From contig OX578276.1 of the NCBI GenBank assembly GCA_951217055.1, positions 16,227,430 through 16,291,429 of the forward strand: DNA of 64,000 nt. The letters run 5' to 3'. The notes beneath the pieces were generated by a model. The model was not told the origin of the DNA and searched no databases. It saw only the letters and a list, made by a program, of their open reading frames with translations. The position numbers were made by a program, and so were the translations under genes. Shown here one piece after another: positions 1 through 13,246 of the stretch; the stretch's first letter is position 1; each line of letters opens with the position of its first letter. This DNA comes from Gerris lacustris. Its lineage: Eukaryota > Arthropoda > Insecta > Hemiptera > Gerridae.

Positions 1-329
1 GGTGAAGGGTTTTGTACCTTGCTTGATGGAGGCTCGGTTGTAACCCTGTTAGGGTGTCATTTTACCTTTCTTCTACTTGCAACAATATGAGTTACTTATA
101 TTCAAGTAATGTACCGTAGTATTAAAACATAGATACACCAACAAACACTCACCGACTCAGTATAATCATGACCTCAGCAATAATATATGTACATAAGCTA
201 GGCAAACCCAGAGCTGACCGCACTTCTCTTATCATTTTGCCATTTGTATTTTGTTTATTCACAATACATGTTAAATATCTATTCAGTGTTTCTCCACTAC
301 AGAGATAAATTGATGAGATAGTTTTTGTA

Positions 330-900
330 AATTAAAATTGCTTCGAAGCCTACCTAAGGATATGGAAGCTATGTGATCGTTCCGAAGAATGAAAAAATGT
401 TTAGGTCACCGATTTTAAAAATACCAAGACAGAAATCCATTTCAAACATCAGGAACAGTTTTAGTTCTGTGTCTGTCTGTCGGTACATGTCGCTCAATTT
501 TTGCGAACCCACTTAATATCTGCTCTTCCAATTTTATTGAAATTTGGGTGGTCATTTGTTTTTCTTCCACATGTGCACAAACATACATTCATTTACACCT
601 ATATCTTCAAATGTACATTTCTGATTTTTATGAAATTTGGATGGTAGGTTATAATTAGTCCATGTTGGTCCCATATAAGTTGAACGTTATGCGTTCATTT
701 GTTTCTCTTGCACATGTGCACAAACATACATTCATTTACACCTATATCTTCAAAAGTTCCTATCTGATTTTTATGGAATTTCGGTGGTTCATCGAAAGTT
801 GCCCGCAGATAGCCCCAGATTAATTTCAACCTGCTGTGCTCTTTAAATTTTGCTAAATTGATACTTTTATACAAGTAGAAAATCAAAACAATTTGACAGA
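330..900 (-). repeat. Dispersed repeat family with GACAGACAGAC core
   Basis: The block contains a GACAGACAGACA-type core, the phrase for a TCTGTCTTGG end, and an AAATCGG(T/A)GA(C)CT-like segment near a short tail. Relatives occur at 12,176-12,746 (mirror copy), 31,735-32,285, 33,538-33,790 and 48,640-49,095. A local duplication is visible: the TTCATTTACACCTATATCTTC stretch occurs at about 589 and 730. No coding potential is evident. The element class is unknown; no terminal inverted repeats or tRNA promoter boxes were found. Confidence 0.6.
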
Positions 901-2298
901 TTTTAAATAACGGGGGAGAAATTAAATAAATTGGATAATAATAGTATTTAAATGCATAAAATGATTATATTTTTTAAATAGGAGGCGAGGAATCTTGTGC
1001 CACGCTAATTGGAAGAGTATTTTTGTATTTGTATTTAAAAATTAATTTTATTAAACATATTAATTTCAACAGAGTTAATTTAACTGGTACAGTCATTCGG
1101 ACCGACTTTGGGTCTACTGAATGAACATCAGTTGATTTTCTTCAAGGAGAATTCACCAAGACAGTTGGACCTAGAAACTTTTAGGTCTCAGACGGTGTGG
1201 TCCAATTAACCACCGGGGCTTCATCGTGTATATCGGAGCAGCTGATCCTCTCTCCACAGATCTAAACTTAAAGGAGCTTGGAGGAACATGTTGATGTCAG
1301 TCATCTTACTGGGAGGTATTTTAACTACTTATTTATTTATTATTAATAATTTGAATACAAATTGTGAATTTTAAATTAGATTGTGTTAAGGAATATAAAA
1401 CCAAATAGTCAAATGAATATTAAGATAACTAATTTGAACATTAAATAATTAAAGTGAGCGTAAGCGAGCTTCTTACACTCAATAAAAAATATGCATCCTG
1501 TCTGTCTGTTAGTCTGACAGTAACGTTCACGTGCTCGACGATAACTTAAGTAAAAGTTGATCGATTTAGTTGAAATTTTGTATACATGTGTTCGCAAGCA
1601 ACGCTCGCGTGAACGTGAGCTTCAAATGTATAATTGGAATTTGACATAAAGATTCTATCATCATCTACTCTATGAGACAAACATATTTTTCCTTATCAAA
1701 TTTTTCAGTAAAACCAACAGCTACACCGCTATGAAGTATAAAGATCCAAATTTTTAAGTTTTTGGTAGTATTCATACTACGGAAATATTAAATTTTACTT
1801 TAAAAATTCTCCCTTCTACTTCTGTATGTCTCCCGTAGTTATTGATAATTATAATTTGATTTAAAGTAATAAAGATCGCTAAAACTGTTAAAGTGGGCCT
1901 AAACCGTTAAAATAGAGAAAACAACGTTTTTACCAATATCTTATACGTTCTAAGGTAACGATTTTAATAAAACTTCATATACATCGTCTAAAGTACAATT
2001 GAAACAGGCATGTAAATTTTCAACTTGATTCAAGCAGAAGTTTTTGTGTAGCAAATCTATAATAGTTTAAATGGAATGACTGGAACGTGTAGAAGAGTTA
2101 AGGAATAGTAGAAAACCCTTTCTCCCACACTACACGGCTCTCTATTACAATCATATTATTTGACTATCAACTCATCAAGATAACTATCTAACATTTATTG
2201 CATTACGCTCCGCTTCAATGAAAGAGCCACGCAATCCCTAGTATAAATAAATAAATAAAATAGCGGAACAAGCAGTAAATTACCAATTGTTAAAACTA
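901..2298. other. AT-rich non-coding part of the left arm
   Basis: No gene is visible. The segment 1430-2000 shares phrases with 46,900-47,430 and 48,640-48,760 (the AAACCAACA...TGAAGT and CGATCTTTA-type motifs), so it is probably another copy of a dispersed repeat. A block at 1080-1330 is more GC-rich and looks different from its surroundings, but I recognise no family in it. Confidence 0.5.
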
Positions 2299-2662
2299 CA
2301 GTAAAACCTGGATAAAGTGACCACCGAAGGGACCAACCAAAAGTGGTCACCATAGGCAGGTGGTCAACATACCCAAAATGAGTTAAAAAAAAAGTGCTCA
2401 TTCTTTGATTTTTATAATGTTACACACATAAAAAGTGAAAAGAGGCGTTTGTAGAATAGTCACCAATTTTTAAATAGAGTAAAAAATAAAACATTTCTGA
2501 AATATGATTAGCTAATTTTTACAATTTATGCAAAAACGAGGTGAGAAATTTTTCTTTTAAAAGTAAAAAAAAACATGTATTGTACTTACTTTTTAATAGT
2601 AAAATCTAAAAATTGTTTACGGTCATTTCAGCACAAAATACACAATGCACATGAAAACACGA

Positions 2663-2718
<56 letters not shown>

Positions 2719-3314
2719 CCTCTCTCTTTCTAAATCAAACCAACTAGTTAGCAAGAAATAAAATAAAAACAGAAAATATTCCAAAGAAATGAGGATGATG
2801 AGAAAAAGAAAAAAAAATACAGAGCAATTATGTTCTCTTTATGGTTAACTCTTAGAAACAGCAAGAATCATTTGACTAATTTCTTTGAATTTAAATCCTT
2901 CTTAATAATTCTTATAAAAAGATAGAAAGTAAAGTGGGTTTCCTTATGTAGAGTTAGGTGTTGGCTGGAATGAAAGTCCTTTTTAATTTCTTTTTTTATT
3001 TTATTTTACAAAGCTTTTCCAACCAACACCTAACTCTACATAAGAAAACCTCTCAAGTCCACATAAGAAAACTTTCAATTAAAGTGGGTTTTATTCATAT
3101 TATACTACAACTAGTATGTAAGTTCTAAGAAATTAAATTAAAAACCCGAATGTTTCAAAATTATAATAGGTATTCTCACTAAAATATATATATGTATTTG
3201 TTTTTACTTTGGTCACTTTAACCAAAATTAATTTACTTCAAGGGACCAGAAGAAGGTGGTCACATTGACCAGGTGGTCAATATACACGGGTGGTCACTTT
3301 AGCAGGTTTTACTA
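2299..3314. mobile_element. Pogo/Tigger-like non-autonomous DNA transposon
   Basis: The left end reads CAGTAAAACCTG followed by AAAGTGACCACC. The right end, read inward, begins AGTAAAACCTG and also continues with AAAGTGACCACC. Several further GGTGGTCA / TGACCACC words sit near both ends. This terminal pattern (CAGTA-AACCT) is typical of pogo/Tigger elements of the Tc1/mariner group, and TA precedes the left end. Inside are a 47-base poly-A (2668-2714) and a hairpin whose arms lie at about 2945-2968 and 3024-3047. No transposase ORF is present. Confidence 0.6.
2668..2714. repeat. Poly-A tract, 47 bases
   Basis: Uninterrupted A tract. The mirror tract in the right arm (10,326-10,422) is a T run of 97 bases and lacks the short interrupted segment beside the left tract. 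This is the only sizeable length difference between the arms in this part of the palindrome. Confidence 0.95.
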
Positions 3315-3324
3315 AACATAATTA

Positions 3325-4042
3325 AGTTGTCTAAGAGATCACGTGACCTTTCAGGTGTCTGGGAGGATTGTCAGGATTGGTCTGGGACTATTGGATTGGA
3401 ATGGTCGGAAAGGGAGTCATGGAAGGGTTTATATCTGGAAATGGCTAGTTCACGGACAAAAGGTGCTTAGAGGTCATCATGGAGAAGGAAATTATAAACA
3501 AAGAAGGAGGCGACAGCTATTTTGCTTAGGTCATTAGATTGGAGTGATTGGATGCGATAGGGAGTGGAAAGTTTGGTGCATTCACAGAGTTCTATTTCAG
3601 ATGTCTATATTGGTTTTATTATTGTGTTGTGTAAAAGTCTGTGTAAAAGTTTATAGCATGTATTGCATGTTTGACATTTATGTGTAGTGTGATGTGACCA
3701 TGCTAAACGACGATCTAAGAATATACCCAGGTAGCGGGCTAGAATGTGGAAGTAAAGATTTGTTTAAGGGTTACAGGTTCACATGTACCGTGCTTTAAAG
3801 CGAAGGCCCGTGAGAGCTTTTCGTTTCGTTTACCTTGATCCGCCATTTCTTGAACCAGATTTCAGGAGAGTAAGGTGCTGTTGGATATGGTTGGAGGCTG
3901 TACGTAAGGACTTATATGTACGGATAGGATGCACTTATAGTTATAGGAAGCAAAAACTGTTGAAGGATGCCGAGGATTGTCGCGGAAGTATAGATGGAAT
4001 AAAGGATAGGACCTAAAACGCTACTCTGGGGCACCCCAGCAT
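3325..4042 (-). pseudogene. Jockey-type LINE reverse transcriptase relic (left copy)
   Basis: This is the mirror of 8998-9715, where the reading is described. Read on the minus strand it gives, in different frames, an AGVPQSSVLGPILYS-like RT motif, then YLGIFLDRRLAWSHH (the conserved post-RT motif of Jockey-clade ORF2), then a C-terminal segment with FHDSLSDHSNP. Stops and frameshifts separate the pieces, so it is dead. Upstream parts of ORF2 are missing. Confidence 0.65.
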
Positions 4043-4187
4043 TTGTAGGAAAATGAAAGAAGTCGAGAAGTTGTTGGAATATTCAAAATAATTACAACAC
4101 TACACAAAATGAACTAAGTGTAAACGCCCCCACACCGATAGATGTAGATCAAACCAGAAATACTAGGATGTTCGCAGAAGCTGGGAT

Positions 4188-4644
4188 GTGTGGGCTAGAC
4201 AAGCGCTAACAAACATTGATATTATCACGTATTATGCGTTAAATAAATTAAAAATTCCTCAATTCAGACGTGTATTTATGCGAAATGAGTTACCACGTAC
4301 TCCATTCCTTAATGAATGTGGTATAATTAATTTGAACAACTCTAGTAAAAATTGGTTGTCATTTGGGTTGCTTATTAAAAGAATAAACAGATAAATATTA
4401 TTTAGATTAGTATGGTAATGCAAATCCACCTAAAAATCTCGTTACATACTTGGGGAAAAATAAATTATACTATAATCAAGACAGGATTCAAGAATATAAC
4501 GATCCACCAATCTGCAGACCCCTTTGTTTGATTGTGTTACATTTATTGGCAGAAGGTAAACCATCTAATGTTATTATAAGCATCTTACGGAAAGACAAAT
4601 ATTTCTGGGTTAATAATTTTCCCTACCTTCTAAATTCTTCATAA
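4188..4644 (+). pseudogene. Adenain-type cysteine protease relic, Polinton/adintovirus-like
   Basis: Two ORF pieces (4188-4394 and 4450-4644) join into one protease-like sequence with a frame change and a TAG between them. Recognisable blocks are an N-terminal segment with FRRVFMRNELP and NECGIINL, then a broken D-x-YGNANPP block at about 4405-4425 (the usual catalytic Asp region), then YNQDRIQEY, and CRPLCLIVLHLL holding the presumed nucleophile Cys. This block order is that of adenovirus-type endopeptidases carried by Polinton/Maverick and related virus-like elements, where the enzyme matures capsid proteins. The usual His region (NW preceded by H) reads KNWLSFG, so the catalytic His appears lost. 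Family assignment is from remembered motif order, not a search. Confidence 0.6.
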
Positions 4645-4677
4645 TTTATTTTGTATATAATATAAGAGCATAACGAA

Positions 4678-5640
4678 ATGGCCAACGTCTATGAACAATA
4701 CATAAATGACATCATTCGTTCGGACTATAAACATTACTTTTCAACAAGCGTACACAATTTCAATGCTCCAAACAAAAAATATAATTCAATATCGACTATT
4801 GAGATTAATTTTTAATGTCTAATTACCAGTACCTAATATCAGGGACATATACAAAGAAGACGGAACTTTGTATGCAGATAAGTCAAACATTAAATTGATT
4901 GGCAAATTTGTACCGTATTTATTTACCCGGATTGAAGTAAAAAAACAAACAAACATAATTATTCAATTAATGAAGTAGATTTTCCTGGAGTTACTAGCAC
5001 TGTTGAAGGTTTAATTACCTACAACAGTACGTACACGAATTCACTTAAGAATACTGGTTTTATTTCTGTGTACGAAGGCTCACCAAACAAGTTTCAATTC
5101 AAGTATGAGGTAATCTATCTCAATTATAAATGGCGGATTTACAGTTTCATTCATCGGATCGGATGGTAGTGATGGTTTGTAACGATGGAAAACAAAAAAG
5201 AACGGTGTTGATGATCTAACCACGTTACCACCAGAAGGAAAAGTGTAAATTGCCGATTTAATTATTAGAGCCCCAGCTCAAAGAGTTTAATCTAGCGTCA
5301 AAGATTATGCTTTGAAAACAACTGACTCATTTGAAGTCGGTCATGTTCCATTTTCGAAGTTGGCAGTGTTTTGAAAGGACGGGGGTGACCATTACCACGC
5401 CTACATTTGTGCTTGTTACATTCCAAACTAAAAACCAGCAAAATTGATCAGACTTCCCTAAACTTGATGTAAAAAATATTCAAAACAAAAAATTGACGAT
5501 GTTTTATACCCGGAGGAATCACAAGAGGAGTTTGATCAAAAAGTTACACTGTAGCTTATGATGTGTACATAGATTTTAAACCGATTTATAGTTCTGAAGA
5601 AAATACCATCCACAACTCTTTTTTGTGATCCACAACTCTT
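4678..5640 (+). pseudogene. Virus-like structural (capsid-like) gene relic
   Basis: An ATG at 4678 lies 34 bases after the protease stop. The reading breaks into several frames: 4678-4817, then a piece with IRDIYKEDGTLYADKSN and a PYLFTRIEV block, then one with VDFPGVTSTVEG, then pieces near 5150, 5260-5400 and 5460-5600. The order resembles the capsid-like proteins that follow adenain-type proteases in insect Polinton-like elements. Many stops and frameshifts make it non-functional. The identity is inference from partial motifs and gene order; the mirror copy is at 7400-8362. Confidence 0.42.
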
Positions 5641-5811
5641 TTGTGAAGAAATGTGTGTTGGTTATCGATACGAGTAAACAGTTAAAAACGCTTCAAATTC
5701 AAAATCAAATATTATATTATATGTTGATTTCTTGAAGCATGCATCAAACGGTACACTCGCCCACATAATAATTGTGTCTCATACGAATTTGATTTACGAT
5801 ATAATAAATAA

Positions 5812-5815
<4 letters not shown>

Positions 5816-5869
<54 letters not shown>
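5816..5869. repeat. (TA)n tail of the left SINE copy
   Basis: Pure TA repeat of 54 bases at the 3' side of the minus-strand SINE at 5870-6110. The mirror tract at 7173-7224 is about 52 bases. Confidence 0.95.
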
Positions 5870-5871
<2 letters not shown>

Positions 5872-6110
5872 GGGGGCTTTTTACACCCGAAGATGCAGGC
5901 CACTTAGGTGGGCCCATTCATCAAACCCGGGTTAGGGACCGGAATCTTCACACTGTCGTGTGATGATATGGTCGCCAACCATGACTCCCCTCCTAGTTGT
6001 ATTACAACCAGGAGTGTCATCATCATGGTTTCCAGGCCGAAACCTGGTGGCGCCACTCTTTCGAGGAGCTTCCCACTTGTTTAAACAATGCTGGGTGGAC
6101 ATTGAGCGGA
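5870..6110 (-). mobile_element. SINE body, left copy, missing its tRNA-like head
   Basis: It is the reverse complement of 6932-7172 with no difference seen by eye. The tRNA-derived 5' part present in the other copy (6806-6931) is absent here. At about 6110 the SINE body passes directly into a second (TA)n tract. This junction defines the inner limit of the palindrome on this side. Confidence 0.85.
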
Positions 6111-6197
<87 letters not shown>

Positions 6198-6805
6198 GTT
6201 GTTTTAATTTGTTTTGTTTCACCCACAAATTTTGAAGTTGGTTATAATAAAAATGAAAATTAATTATTCTTTTACTCACAAGCCTCTTCGATTAAAGAGA
6301 GTTAACATCTAACGATGTGTATCTATTATATAATAGAAGAAAATATTTAATTAAATGTTTGAAAATATAAAAGAAAAAAATTGTTCTTAAAGACGATTAT
6401 ATATTCAAGAAAATATATAATTTTAAATATAATAGAGTGTATAAATAAAATATTAAGGTAAATTTAAATTATAAATATAATAGTGGTGTATGTCCTTGAA
6501 ATATTTAATTACTTAATAGAAAAATTCAAATGAAAAATAATTATAAGTTTATAATACTAAATATAAAAACATTTAGTAATAAAAATATATTATTGTACTG
6601 AAATGATTAAGGTAAAACAGATGTTAGGAGGAAATAATATATTTAAAAAAAATGAAATATTTTCTTATTTTTATTTTTTATATATTTTATATTATTTATT
6701 TTATTTTTGGTAATTAATATGATCGGTGTTGGGATTTTTATTTTCCTGTCACTAATATATATATATTATATTTCTTTATTTTTCTTTTAACTTTATTCAT
6801 CGGGG
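6111..6805. other. Spacer between the palindrome arms
   Basis: The spacer begins with about 80 bases of (TA)n (to about 6193) followed by about 600 bases of very AT-rich DNA without a convincing ORF. No homology to other parts of the window was noticed. It ends at the SINE head at 6806. Confidence 0.7.
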
Positions 6806-7170
6806 GCCTGGTGGCTCGGAGGCTAGAGCGCTCGCCTTGCGATAAGTCAAGTTAAGCAGCATCGAGCCGGGTCAGAAGGTGACCACGGCTCTGGGTTCGA
6901 TTCCCGGACCAGGCTCCTTGCCTTTCCTTTCCCCGCTCAATGTCCACCCAGCATTGTTTAAACAAGTGGGAAGCTCCTCGAAAGAGTGGCGCCACCAGGT
7001 TTCGGCCTGGAAACCATGATGATGACACTCCTGGTTGTAATACAACTAGGAGGGGAGTCATGGTTGGCGACCATATCATCACACGACAGTGTGAAGATTC
7101 CGGTCCCTAACCCGGGTTTGATGAATGGGCCCACCTAAGTGGCCTGCATCTTCGGGTGTAAAAAGCCCCC

Positions 7171-7224
<54 letters not shown>
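6806..7224 (+). mobile_element. Full-length tRNA-derived SINE with (TA)n tail
   Basis: The head (6806-6914) starts GCCTGGT and ends ACCAGGC, a complete 7-bp acceptor-like stem. A pol III A-box-like TGGCTCGGAGG lies at the expected place, and a perfect B box GGTTCGATTCC sits in a 5-bp T stem (CTGGG/CCCGG). The anticodon region carries a long insertion, so it is not a working tRNA. An unrelated body follows (6915-7172), and a TA-repeat tail (7173-7224) ends the element. This is the usual plan of a pol III-transcribed SINE copied in trans by LINE machinery. Confidence 0.85.
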
Positions 7225-7228
<4 letters not shown>

Positions 7229-7399
7229 TTATTTATTATATCGTAAATCAAATTCGTATGAGACACAATTATTATGTGGGCGAGTGTACCGTTTGATGCA
7301 TGCTTCAAGAAATCAACATATAATATAATATTTGATTTTGAATTTGAAGCGTTTTTAACTGTTTACTCGTATCGATAACCAACACACATTTCTTCACAA

Positions 7400-8362
7400 A
7401 AGAGTTGTGGATCACAAAAAAGAGTTGTGGATGGTATTTTCTTCAGAACTATAAATCGGTTTAAAATCTATGTACACATCATAAGCTACAGTGTAACTTT
7501 TTGATCAAACTCCTCTTGTGATTCCTCCGGGTATAAAACATCGTCAATTTTTTGTTTTGAATATTTTTTACATCAAGTTTAGGGAAGTCTGATCAATTTT
7601 GCTGGTTTTTAGTTTGGAATGTAACAAGCACAAATGTAGGCGTGGTAATGGTCACCCCCGTCCTTTCAAAACACTGCCAACTTCGAAAATGGAACATGAC
7701 CGACTTCAAATGAGTCAGTTGTTTTCAAAGCATAATCTTTGACGCTAGATTAAACTCTTTGAGCTGGGGCTCTAATAATTAAATCGGCAATTTACACTTT
7801 TCCTTCTGGTGGTAACGTGGTTAGATCATCAACACCGTTCTTTTTTGTTTTCCATCGTTACAAACCATCACTACCATCCGATCCGATGAATGAAACTGTA
7901 AATCCGCCATTTATAATTGAGATAGATTACCTCATACTTGAATTGAAACTTGTTTGGTGAGCCTTCGTACACAGAAATAAAACCAGTATTCTTAAGTGAA
8001 TTCGTGTACGTACTGTTGTAGGTAATTAAACCTTCAACAGTGCTAGTAACTCCAGGAAAATCTACTTCATTAATTGAATAATTATGTTTGTTTGTTTTTT
8101 TACTTCAATCCGGGTAAATAAATACGGTACAAATTTGCCAATCAATTTAATGTTTGACTTATCTGCATACAAAGTTCCGTCTTCTTTGTATATGTCCCTG
8201 ATATTAGGTACTGGTAATTAGACATTAAAAATTAATCTCAATAGTCGATATTGAATTATATTTTTTGTTTGGAGCATTGAAATTGTGTACGCTTGTTGAA
8301 AAGTAATGTTTATAGTCCGAACGAATGATGTCATTTATGTATTGTTCATAGACGTTGGCCAT
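7400..8362 (-). pseudogene. Virus-like structural gene relic (right copy)
   Basis: Mirror of 4678-5640 and broken at the same points. It precedes the broken protease in plus coordinates, so on its own strand it lies downstream of it, as in the left copy. Sharing of every defect shows the gene was already dead before the inverted duplication. Confidence 0.42.
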
Positions 8363-8395
8363 TTCGTTATGCTCTTATATTATATACAAAATAAA

Positions 8396-8852
8396 TTATG
8401 AAGAATTTAGAAGGTAGGGAAAATTATTAACCCAGAAATATTTGTCTTTCCGTAAGATGCTTATAATAACATTAGATGGTTTACCTTCTGCCAATAAATG
8501 TAACACAATCAAACAAAGGGGTCTGCAGATTGGTGGATCGTTATATTCTTGAATCCTGTCTTGATTATAGTATAATTTATTTTTCCCCAAGTATGTAACG
8601 AGATTTTTAGGTGGATTTGCATTACCATACTAATCTAAATAATATTTATCTGTTTATTCTTTTAATAAGCAACCCAAATGACAACCAATTTTTACTAGAG
8701 TTGTTCAAATTAATTATACCACATTCATTAAGGAATGGAGTACGTGGTAACTCATTTCGCATAAATACACGTCTGAATTGAGGAATTTTTAATTTATTTA
8801 ACGCATAATACGTGATAATATCAATGTTTGTTAGCGCTTGTCTAGCCCACAC
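8396..8852 (-). pseudogene. Adenain-type protease relic (right copy)
   Basis: Mirror of 4188-4644. Both ORF fragments (8396-8590 and 8646-8852) give the same peptides as the left copy and share the same frame change and stop codon between them. Confidence 0.6.
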
Positions 8853-8997
8853 ATCCCAGCTTCTGCGAACATCCTAGTATTTCTGGTTTGATCTACATCT
8901 ATCGGTGTGGGGGCGTTTACACTTAGTTCATTTTGTGTAGTGTTGTAATTATTTTGAATATTCCAACAACTTCTCGACTTCTTTCATTTTCCTACAA

Positions 8998-9715
8998 ATG
9001 CTGGGGTGCCCCAGAGTAGCGTTTTAGGTCCTATCCTTTATTCCATCTATACTTCCGCGACAATCCTCGGCATCCTTCAACAGTTTTTGCTTCCTATAAC
9101 TATAAGTGCATCCTATCCGTACATATAAGTCCTTACGTACAGCCTCCAACCATATCCAACAGCACCTTACTCTCCTGAAATCTGGTTCAAGAAATGGCGG
9201 ATCAAGGTAAACGAAACGAAAAGCTCTCACGGGCCTTCGCTTTAAAGCACGGTACATGTGAACCTGTAACCCTTAAACAAATCTTTACTTCCACATTCTA
9301 GCCCGCTACCTGGGTATATTCTTAGATCGTCGTTTAGCATGGTCACATCACACTACACATAAATGTCAAACATGCAATACATGCTATAAACTTTTACACA
9401 GACTTTTACACAACACAATAATAAAACCAATATAGACATCTGAAATAGAACTCTGTGAATGCACCAAACTTTCCACTCCCTATCGCATCCAATCACTCCA
9501 ATCTAATGACCTAAGCAAAATAGCTGTCGCCTCCTTCTTTGTTTATAATTTCCTTCTCCATGATGACCTCTAAGCACCTTTTGTCCGTGAACTAGCCATT
9601 TCCAGATATAAACCCTTCCATGACTCCCTTTCCGACCATTCCAATCCAATAGTCCCAGACCAATCCTGACAATCCTCCCAGACACCTGAAAGGTCACGTG
9701 ATCTCTTAGACAACT
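8998..9715 (+). pseudogene. Jockey-type LINE reverse transcriptase relic (right copy)
   Basis: From about 9000 the frame reads AGVPQSSVLGPILYSIYTS, the RT motif that precedes the catalytic (F/Y)ADD box; the ADD box itself is not preserved. At 9307 another frame reads YLGIFLDRRLAWSHHTTHK, the conserved segment after the RT domain of Jockey-clade LINEs. Near 9600-9650 a third frame gives FHDSLSDHSNP, as in the ORF2 C-terminus. It is a truncated and frameshifted copy. The intact LINE at 61,445-64,000 carries the related YLGIRFDKKLTW motif. Confidence 0.68.
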
Positions 9716-9725
9716 TAATTATGTT

Positions 9726-10777
<1,052 letters not shown>

Positions 10778-12175
10778 TAGTTTTAACAATTGGTAATTTA
10801 CTGCTTGTTCCGCTATTTTATTTATTTATTTATACTAGGGATTGCGTGGCTCTTTCATTGAAGCGGAGCGTAATGCAATAAATGTTAGATAGTTATCTTG
10901 ATGAGTTGATAGTCAAATAATATGATTGTAATAGAGAGCCGTGTAGTGTGGGAGAAAGGGTTTTCTACTATTCCTTAACTCTTCTACACGTTCCAGTCAT
11001 TCCATTTAAACTATTATAGATTTGCTACACAAAAACTTCTGCTTGAATCAAGTTGAAAATTTACATGCCTGTTTCAATTGTACTTTAGACGATGTATATG
11101 AAGTTTTATTAAAATCGTTACCTTAGAACGTATAAGATATTGGTAAAAACGTTGTTTTCTCTATTTTAACGGTTTAGGCCCACTTTAACAGTTTTAGCGA
11201 TCTTTATTACTTTAAATCAAATTATAATTATCAATAACTACGGGAGACATACAGAAGTAGAAGGGAGAATTTTTAAAGTAAAATTTAATATTTCCGTAGT
11301 ATGAATACTACCAAAAACTTAAAAATTTGGATCTTTATACTTCATAGCGGTGTAGCTGTTGGTTTTACTGAAAAATTTGATAAGGAAAAATATGTTTGTC
11401 TCATAGAGTAGATGATGATAGAATCTTTATGTCAAATTCCAATTATACATTTGAAGCTCACGTTCACGCGAGCGTTGCTTGCGAACACATGTATACAAAA
11501 TTTCAACTAAATCGATCAACTTTTACTTAAGTTATCGTCGAGCACGTGAACGTTACTGTCAGACTAACAGACAGACAGGATGCATATTTTTTATTGAGTG
11601 TAAGAAGCTCGCTTACGCTCACTTTAATTATTTAATGTTCAAATTAGTTATCTTAATATTCATTTGACTATTTGGTTTTATATTCCTTAACACAATCTAA
11701 TTTAAAATTCACAATTTGTATTCAAATTATTAATAATAAATAAATAAGTAGTTAAAATACCTCCCAGTAAGATGACTGACATCAACATGTTCCTCCAAGC
11801 TCCTTTAAGTTTAGATCTGTGGAGAGAGGATCAGCTGCTCCGATATACACGATGAAGCCCCGGTGGTTAATTGGACCACACCGTCTGAGACCTAAAAGTT
11901 TCTAGGTCCAACTGTCTTGGTGAATTCTCCTTGAAGAAAATCAACTGATGTTCATTCAGTAGACCCAAAGTCGGTCCGAATGACTGTACCAGTTAAATTA
12001 ACTCTGTTGAAATTAATATGTTTAATAAAATTAATTTTTAAATACAAATACAAAAATACTCTTCCAATTAGCGTGGCACAAGATTCCTCGCCTCCTATTT
12101 AAAAAATATAATCATTTTATGCATTTAAATACTATTATTATCCAATTTATTTAATTTCTCCCCCGTTATTTAAAA

Positions 12176-12746
12176 TCTGTCAAATTGTTTTGATTTTCTA
12201 CTTGTATAAAAGTATCAATTTAGCAAAATTTAAAGAGCACAGCAGGTTGAAATTAATCTGGGGCTATCTGCGGGCAACTTTCGATGAACCACCGAAATTC
12301 CATAAAAATCAGATAGGAACTTTTGAAGATATAGGTGTAAATGAATGTATGTTTGTGCACATGTGCAAGAGAAACAAATGAACGCATAACGTTCAACTTA
12401 TATGGGACCAACATGGACTAATTATAACCTACCATCCAAATTTCATAAAAATCAGAAATGTACATTTGAAGATATAGGTGTAAATGAATGTATGTTTGTG
12501 CACATGTGGAAGAAAAACAAATGACCACCCAAATTTCAATAAAATTGGAAGAGCAGATATTAAGTGGGTTCGCAAAAATTGAGCGACATGTACCGACAGA
12601 CAGACACAGAACTAAAACTGTTCCTGATGTTTGAAATGGATTTCTGTCTTGGTATTTTTAAAATCGGTGACCTAAACATTTTTTCATTCTTCGGAACGAT
12701 CACATAGCTTCCATATCCTTAGGTAGGCTTCGAAGCAATTTTAATT
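12176..12746 (+). repeat. Dispersed GACAGACAGAC repeat (right-arm copy)
   Basis: Mirror of 330-900. In this orientation the order is a TTTAGCAAA-type start, the paired TATAGGTGTAAATGAATG blocks, the ACAGACAGACACAGA core, and a TTCGGAACGATCACATAGC end followed by TAGGTAGGCTTCGAAGC. The copies at 31,735 and 48,640 follow the same order. Confidence 0.6.
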
Positions 12747-13199
12747 TACAAAAACTATCTCATCAATTTATCTCTGTAGTGGAGAAACACTGAATAGATA
12801 TTTAACATGTATTGTGAATAAACAAAATACAAATGGCAAAATGATAAGAGAAGTGCGGTCAGCTCTGGGTTTGCCTAGCTTATGTACATATATTATTGCT
12901 GAGGTCATGATTATACTGAGTCGGTGAGTGTTTGTTGGTGTATCTATGTTTTAATACTACGGTACATTACTTGAATATAAGTAACTCATATTGTTGCAAG
13001 TAGAAGAAAGGTAAAATGACACCCTAACAGGGTTACAACCGAGCCTCCATCAAGCAAGGTACAAAACCCTTCACCATTATGTCTGGGGCAATAAAAGTAA
13101 GAAAAACAACATAATATGTATGTAGAAAAAAAAAACAACCTAATTTTAAAATGAAAAATTAACTATATTATACTAACTCGGTGTAGTATGTAGCTAACT

Positions 13200-13246
13200 G
13201 CCCCTGTGGTCTAGAGTCTAGCGGCAAAGGAATCGGACTTCAGATA
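13200..13246 (+). other. Decayed tRNA-like 5' half
   Basis: It reads GCCCCTGTGGTCTAGAGTC and then AATCGGACTTCAGAT, matching the first half of the tRNA-like sequence at 13,549. No B box follows, so it is a degenerate pol III head. Confidence 0.45.

Larger units (their letters stand above)
1..6110. repeat. Left arm of a giant inverted repeat
   Basis: Base x here pairs with base 13,076-x out to the poly-A at 2668, with 13,040-x after it, and with about 13,042-x inside the SINE. The offsets change only at the poly-A tract and the (TA)n tract. Segments compared by eye (1-70, 690-890, 5590-5640 and all of 5870-6110) are identical to the reverse complement of the right arm. The arm starts at the first base of the window, so it may continue upstream. 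The inner end falls inside a SINE at about 6110. Seen directly; a complete alignment was not run. Confidence 0.97.

Noticed and set aside
5712..6279. Overlapping ORFs rich in YIYIYI
   Set aside because: They are translations of (TA)n tracts and SINE body on both strands, not proteins.
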